9,609 bases of DNA from Sulfurovum sp. (GTDB taxonomy: Bacteria > Campylobacterota > Campylobacteria > Campylobacterales > Sulfurovaceae). Location of the stretch: contig WGDG01000255.1 of the NCBI GenBank assembly GCA_015493425.1, positions 1-9,609 of the forward strand, in the 5' to 3' direction. The notes beneath the pieces were generated by a model. That model did not search any database. It was not told where the DNA came from and saw nothing but the letters and a program-made list of their open reading frames with translations. Made by a program: the position numbers and the translations under genes. Positions within the stretch are counted from its first letter, which is position 1. Each line of letters opens with the position of its first letter. Below are positions 6,821 to 9,609 of this stretch, piece by piece.

Positions 6821-7498
6821 TTAGCTTATTTTTTTGGGAAAGCAGAAACGGTAACCGCGGCGTCTGACTGTTTCAATGGTCGTAATATCCAGTGGTTTGT
6901 CCATTTTTTGTCTAATCTGATTGATAGCAACTTCAATGACATTGGGGGTGACAAGCTCAGGCTCTTCCCAGATTGCATCGAGCAGTTGTTCTTTGGAAAC
7001 AATTTGATCTTTATGCATGGCAAGATGGGTAAGAACTTCAAAAGGTTTCCCTTTCAGTTCGATTTCATTGCCCTGATAGATGATCTTTTCTTCTTCCGGA
7101 TTGATAATGAGTTCCTGAATTTCTATAATATTGGAAACACCAAAGCGCAGTTTTGCTTCGATGCGTACAAGGAGAATATCCTGGTCAAGCGGTTTGCGAA
7201 TGAAATCATCTGCACCGGCTTTGAGTGCTTCGATTTCGCTGTCTTTGTCCAATCGGTCAGAGATGACAATGACAGAAGTTTTATGGGCATCTTTTTTAAT
7301 ATCACTGATAAAACCAAGGTGGGTGGACGGGGCACCTTTGGGCCAGTCAAGCAGCACCAGGTCATAGTTACGGATATCGAGGTAGTATTTGGCATCGTTG
7401 ATATCCTCTGTAATGTCGCATTGGTAGTTATGCTCACCCAATAGCTTGCCAAGCATTTCGTTTACCTGCATATCGTCTTCCATGATCAATACTCTCAT
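6821..7498 (-). CDS. hsrA: Orphan OmpR-type response regulator HsrA/CosR (HP1043 family)
   Basis: A cytosolic transcription factor that, in Helicobacter and Campylobacter, is essential and acts without a partner kinase to control growth, respiration and oxidative-stress genes. Residues 1-120 form a receiver domain and 124-225 a winged-helix DNA-binding domain. The stretches KGKPFEVLTHLAMHKDQIVS, LLDAIWEEPELVTPNVIEVA and ETVRRRGYRFC are almost unchanged from H. pylori HsrA as I recall it. The receiver keeps D8/D9, the phospho-acceptor D51 (VLLDW), S80 and K102, but the loop after D51 is PKGAPS rather than the usual LPxxxG. Cys219 corresponds to the redox-sensitive Cys of CosR. I chose the ATG at 7498 because AAGGGG is 7 bases before it; the ATG at 7504 would leave only 1 base. 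The resulting 225 residues match the family length. It follows folB with its own promoter. Confidence 0.94.
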   Translation of the reverse strand: MRVLIMEDDMQVNEMLGKLLGEHNYQCDITEDINDAKYYLDIRNYDLVLLDWPKGAPSTHLGFISDIKKDAHKTSVIVISDRLDKDSEIEALKAGADDFIRKPLDQDILLVRIEAKLRFGVSNIIEIQELIINPEEEKIIYQGNEIELKGKPFEVLTHLAMHKDQIVSKEQLLDAIWEEPELVTPNVIEVAINQIRQKMDKPLDITTIETVRRRGYRFCFPKKIS

Positions 7499-7513
7499 TG
7501 GCATGCCCCTTAT

Positions 7514-7530
7514 TTTAAGTTATGTTTAAA
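7514..7530. promoter_or_regulatory. Putative HsrA box in the hsrA leader
   Basis: The plus strand reads TTTAAG-TTATG-TTTAAA, two near-identical 6-mers spaced by 5 bases. This is one base off the tandem TTTAAG-N5-TTTAAG consensus reported for H. pylori HP1043/HsrA. It abuts the hsrA -10 box and covers the expected transcription start, a position that favours repression by its own product. Confidence 0.5.
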
Positions 7531-7538
7531 TTATAGCA
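7530..7538 (-). promoter_or_regulatory. hsrA promoter, extended -10 TGCTATAAT
   Basis: A perfect TATAAT with a TGC extension stands 31 bases before the chosen hsrA ATG. There is no -35, but T-tracts recur upstream every 10-13 bases (7556-7596 on the minus strand), the pattern seen in Campylobacterota sigma-70 promoters. This is the best promoter in the window. Confidence 0.75.
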
Positions 7539-7600
7539 TAAAATAAAGGCTTTCTGAAAAAAATATTAAAAAGTGACTCAAAAAAGATGAAAAAAAGATG

Positions 7601-7927
7601 TCAGTAGTGCCAGTGTTGACTAAGTGCTACCTGACAGTTTGGGAGAATATCGGGTTTTTTGATCTTCAGCGTGAGCGCTGTAATATGGGAATAGCTTGAG
7701 AGTATCAGTGTTTCAAGGTCGAGAAGAGCATCTTCAAGAAGTTTATACCTGCCCTCCTGAACCCGTATGGTAATCATTTCTGCCAGGTCGGCATAATCGA
7801 TGAACGCACCGTTTTCATAGTTATATACTGCTTCAAGGTCGATGATAACACGCTGTGTGTGTTCACGTTCGAAATCGAGCAGTCCAATGATCGCTTCGAA
7901 TGTCAGCTGCTCGATATGGATAGTCAT
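7601..7927 (-). CDS. folB: Dihydroneopterin aldolase FolB (folate biosynthesis)
   Basis: A 108-residue cytosolic enzyme that cleaves 7,8-dihydroneopterin to 6-hydroxymethyl-7,8-dihydropterin and glycolaldehyde, a step to tetrahydrofolate. Family features appear in order: EAIIGLLDFEREHTQRVIIDL (11-31) with the conserved Gly15 and Glu20, the active-site Tyr region FIDYADLAEMI (42-52), the LLEDALLDL helix with Glu65 (63-71), and the catalytic-lysine motif KIKKPDILP (88-96, Lys91 before Pro). At 108 residues it is slightly shorter than the usual 115-120, mostly in the region before the Tyr motif. The ATG follows the plsY stop by one base, with AAGGT in the end of plsY as ribosome-binding site, so the two are almost certainly one operon. 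No hairpin terminator is seen between folB and hsrA. Confidence 0.88.
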   Translation of the reverse strand: MTIHIEQLTFEAIIGLLDFEREHTQRVIIDLEAVYNYENGAFIDYADLAEMITIRVQEGRYKLLEDALLDLETLILSSYSHITALTLKIKKPDILPNCQVALSQHWHY

Positions 7928-7928
7928 G

Positions 7929-8555
7929 TCAAATTACCTTTGTCTCTTCTTTTTTGATGAGACGTACAATATTGGGGATGTGTTTGTAAAAAATAACGAT
8001 AGCAATGATCCAGATAGGTGCATGTGATCCGATACCCGGAACATCCGGATAAAGGATGTACGAAGCGATCAGCAGTGCAGCAAGACCGATGAGTGAAGAG
8101 AGTGAAGAAATTTTAAGTCCTTTACTCGCGCCAAGCCATACCACGATGGCGATAAGCGAAGGAATAGGCATCAGTACGAGAAGTACACCAAAACCGGTAG
8201 CGACACCTTTGCCCCCCTCAAAGCCGAGAAAAGGAGAAAAACAGTGCCCCAGTACAGCAAGTACTGCAATGGTCCAGAGTGTACTTTCAGGCGCTCCGAG
8301 TGCCATTGCGACAAAAATGACCACCATTCCTTTGACGGCATCAAGAAAGAGTGTTGCTGCGCCAAGCTTTTTAGCCAGTACAGGGTCTTTCTCTTTGACC
8401 ACACGAAGCACGTTGGTTGCACCGATGTTGCCGCTGCCTGCCTGTTTAATGTCAACGCCGGCAAATTGTTTGGCAAGCAGGTAGCCAAAAGGAATACCTG
8501 AAAGCAGGTAGGCGGCAAGATAGAGCAGAATATTTTGATTGGTAAAAAAGTCCAT
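7929..8555 (-). CDS. plsY: Acyl-phosphate:glycerol-3-phosphate acyltransferase PlsY
   Basis: An inner-membrane enzyme that transfers the acyl group of acyl-phosphate to glycerol-3-phosphate, giving lysophosphatidic acid, the first phospholipid-specific step. It works with PlsX, which is not in this window. The 208 residues show about seven hydrophobic spans and the three family motifs: SGIPFGYLLAK then GSGNIGATNVLR (41-52), GHCFSPFLGFEGGKGVATGFG (103-123) with the glycine-rich substrate loop, and YKHIPNIVRLIKKEE (190-204). Length is normal for the family. The ribosome-binding site (TGGAA) is weak. It is the first gene of the minus-strand block, divergent from nadA, and ends one base before folB. 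Confidence in the function is high because all three motifs are intact. Confidence 0.94.
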   Translation of the reverse strand: MDFFTNQNILLYLAAYLLSGIPFGYLLAKQFAGVDIKQAGSGNIGATNVLRVVKEKDPVLAKKLGAATLFLDAVKGMVVIFVAMALGAPESTLWTIAVLAVLGHCFSPFLGFEGGKGVATGFGVLLVLMPIPSLIAIVVWLGASKGLKISSLSSLIGLAALLIASYILYPDVPGIGSHAPIWIIAIVIFYKHIPNIVRLIKKEETKVI

Positions 8556-8581
8556 AAGTGTTCCACAGTTTTAAGATAGGC

Positions 8582-8596
8582 TCTCTACAGTAGAGA
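8582..8596. promoter_or_regulatory. Operator-like palindrome between plsY and nadA
   Basis: TCTCTAC-A-GTAGAGA is a perfect inverted repeat with 7-base arms around one base. It lies 27 bases upstream of the plsY start and 32 bases upstream of the nadA -10 box, so a bound protein could affect either gene. It does not match an operator I know. As RNA its 1-base loop would not fold well, which favours a DNA site. Confidence 0.4.
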
Positions 8597-8609
8597 AGCA
8601 GAGTATGCA

Positions 8610-8615
8610 ATTTTA
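8610..8615 (-). promoter_or_regulatory. Candidate plsY-folB -10 element
   Basis: The minus strand reads GGATAAAATTG. TAAAAT is 55 bases before the plsY ATG and would put the palindrome at 8582-8596 just inside the transcript start. There is no TGn extension and no clear -35. Confidence 0.35.
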
Positions 8616-8624
8616 TCCGAATTT

Positions 8625-8633
8625 TGCTAAAAT
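8625..8633 (+). promoter_or_regulatory. nadA promoter, extended -10 TGCTAAAAT
   Basis: TAAAAT with the TGC extension lies 24 bases before the nadA ATG, giving a leader of about 18 bases that contains the ribosome-binding site AAGGA (8647-8651). T-runs at 8611-8614 and 8622-8625 precede it. Confidence 0.6.
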
Positions 8634-8657
8634 AGCCAGATTCTACAAGGATGGCAA

Positions 8658-9609
8658 ATGAGTATCGACTACAAAGCAGAAATTGAAAGATTGAAAAAAG
8701 AACTGGATGTAACGCTTGTTGCGCACTATTATCAGCGGGATGAAGTGTTTGAGATGGCGGACATTACCGGAGACAGCCTTGAGCTTGCACGCCGATGTAA
8801 AGCAGATGACAATCCGTGGGTTGTATTCTGCGGAGTAGGCTTCATGGGGCAGAGTGTGAAAGTGATCGCACCGGAAAAACGCGTGCTGATGCCCAAAATC
8901 GCCTGCTGTGCTATGGCACGGATGATCGATGGCAGTTACTTTGACGATAGTGTGAACTATATGGTAGATCACGGCATTGCCAAAGAGGATATTCTCCCGA
9001 TCACCTACATTAATTCCGATGCGACGGTCAAAGCCAAGGTAGGTGAAATGGGCGGCTATGTCTGTACCTCATCTAATGCGTTCAAAATCATTGAAAAGGG
9101 ACTCGAAACCGGTAAGAAGATTCTTTTTGTGCCAGACCGTTGTCTGGGGCAGAACTTTGCCATCAAAATGGGGCTGAAGTCATGCGTGATCGGTGAAGGG
9201 GAGTGTGACCCTAAAGAGGCGGATGTGATCTGCTTTAACGGTTTCTGTTCAGTACACCAGCTCTTTACAGTTGATGATATCGAGTTTTACCGCAACAAGT
9301 ACCCCGGTATCAAGATTGCAGTTCATCCGGAGTGTGATCCCAAGGTGGTGCAGGCAGCTGACTTTGCCGGATCGACCTCACAGTTGATCAAATATGTCAA
9401 CGAACTGGACCCTGAACAGAAAGTGGCTATCGGTACAGAGTATAACCTGGTCAACAGAATGCGTCAGAAGAATACCTATGTCCTCTCCTCAACCAAGCCG
9501 GAGTGTCCAACGATGAATGAGACGACGCTAGAGGATCTTTACAAAACACTCAAGTCTATTGAGGATGGCAATCCGATCAACGAGATACAGGTGGATGAGC
9601 ATACGGTCA
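8658..9609 (+). CDS. nadA: Quinolinate synthase NadA, 3' partial
   Basis: A cytosolic [4Fe-4S] enzyme that condenses iminoaspartate with dihydroxyacetone phosphate to quinolinate, the second step of de novo NAD synthesis. The window holds 317 codons, nearly the whole protein (family about 300-350), and the frame is still open at the right edge. Visible motifs are VAHYYQRDEV (21-30), DITGDSLELA (35-44), LMPKIACCAMA (77-87), YINSDATVKA (117-126), FVPDRCLGQN (157-166), NGFCSVHQLF (194-203), HPECDP (223-228), IGTEYNLVNR (258-267) and KPECPTMNETTLEDL (280-294). The three cluster ligands are most likely Cys84, Cys197 and Cys283. The ATG at 8658 is preceded by AAGGA with 6-base spacing. An ATG at 8651 is in another frame. 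NadB and NadC, its pathway partners, are not in the window. Confidence 0.95.
   Translation, partial: MSIDYKAEIERLKKELDVTLVAHYYQRDEVFEMADITGDSLELARRCKADDNPWVVFCGVGFMGQSVKVIAPEKRVLMPKIACCAMARMIDGSYFDDSVNYMVDHGIAKEDILPITYINSDATVKAKVGEMGGYVCTSSNAFKIIEKGLETGKKILFVPDRCLGQNFAIKMGLKSCVIGEGECDPKEADVICFNGFCSVHQLFTVDDIEFYRNKYPGIKIAVHPECDPKVVQAADFAGSTSQLIKYVNELDPEQKVAIGTEYNLVNRMRQKNTYVLSSTKPECPTMNETTLEDLYKTLKSIEDGNPINEIQVDEHTV

Noticed and set aside
6668..7444. A 258-codon open frame on plus opposite hsrA and its downstream gap
   Set aside because: It is antisense to a clearly conserved regulator, begins inside the fdxB ribosome-binding area, shows no known domain and follows the codon pattern of the opposite gene. 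I take it as a shadow frame.
7499..7504. hsrA start at the ATG at 7504 (adds Met-Pro)
   Set aside because: The AAGGGG site would be only one base away. The ATG at 7498 has 7-base spacing and gives the MRVL start found in H. pylori HsrA.
8651..8653. Upstream ATG as the nadA start
   Set aside because: It is in a different frame and overlaps the ribosome-binding site.
8643..8972. A 109-codon minus-strand frame opposite the start of nadA
   Set aside because: nadA motifs are continuous on the plus strand here, so this is a shadow.
1..9609. Mobile elements, tRNA or rRNA genes, CRISPR arrays, prophage or defence genes
   Set aside because: All substantial frames are accounted for by housekeeping genes, and no transposase, integrase, long terminal repeats or tRNA-like folds were seen by eye.

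Overview
The window looks like ordinary core chromosome of a Campylobacterota (epsilonproteobacterial) bacterium. A Sulfurovum-like sulfur oxidiser is the most likely source. The strongest clue is the order folB - hsrA/cosR - fdxB - ppx, which from memory matches Campylobacter jejuni Cj0356c-Cj0353c. The regulator's DNA-binding half is also nearly identical to Helicobacter pylori HsrA (HP1043). tyrA and bamA lie back to back, as I recall they do in Campylobacter. Base composition appears moderate (mid-40s % G+C by eye, not computed), which is high for Campylobacter or Sulfurimonas and fits Sulfurovum. Assignment to genus is an inference.

Layout. At the left edge, on +, is the 3' part of a gene encoding a membrane protein of the DUF389/TIGR00341 family, preceded in the same protein by what looks like the C-terminal domain of a diacylglycerol-kinase-type lipid kinase. 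It converges on, and overlaps by 6 bp, tyrA (prephenate dehydrogenase, - strand). tyrA is divergent from bamA (outer-membrane beta-barrel assembly factor, +). bamA ends in a hairpin and a 7-bp tandem repeat that separate it from a long - strand block. Read in transcription order, that block is plsY (acyl-phosphate:glycerol-3-phosphate acyltransferase), folB (dihydroneopterin aldolase), hsrA/cosR (essential orphan OmpR-type regulator), fdxB (2[4Fe-4S] ferredoxin with a TTG start) and ppx/gppA (exopolyphosphatase / pppGpp phosphohydrolase). nadA (quinolinate synthase, +) is divergent from plsY and runs off the right edge. Every stretch between genes is under 150 bp.

The genes are housekeeping: phospholipid precursor synthesis, folate, NAD and tyrosine biosynthesis, outer-membrane biogenesis, electron transfer and stress nucleotide metabolism. 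Two genes depend on Fe-S clusters (fdxB, nadA), and the regulator between them belongs to a family tied to oxidative and metabolic homeostasis. Regulatory sequences are readable. Three promoters (tyrA, hsrA, nadA) share the extended -10 form TGnTAWAAT. The hsrA leader carries a TTTAAG-N5-TTTAAA element resembling the HsrA box, which suggests autoregulation. Two perfect 7-1-7 palindromes sit in the fdxB upstream region and the plsY/nadA divergent region.

I found no mobile element, CRISPR array, tRNA, rRNA or obvious new defence or biosynthetic system. The most unusual points are the lipid-kinase-like/DUF389 fusion, the regulator that keeps its phospho-acceptor pocket, and the unassigned operator-like palindromes.
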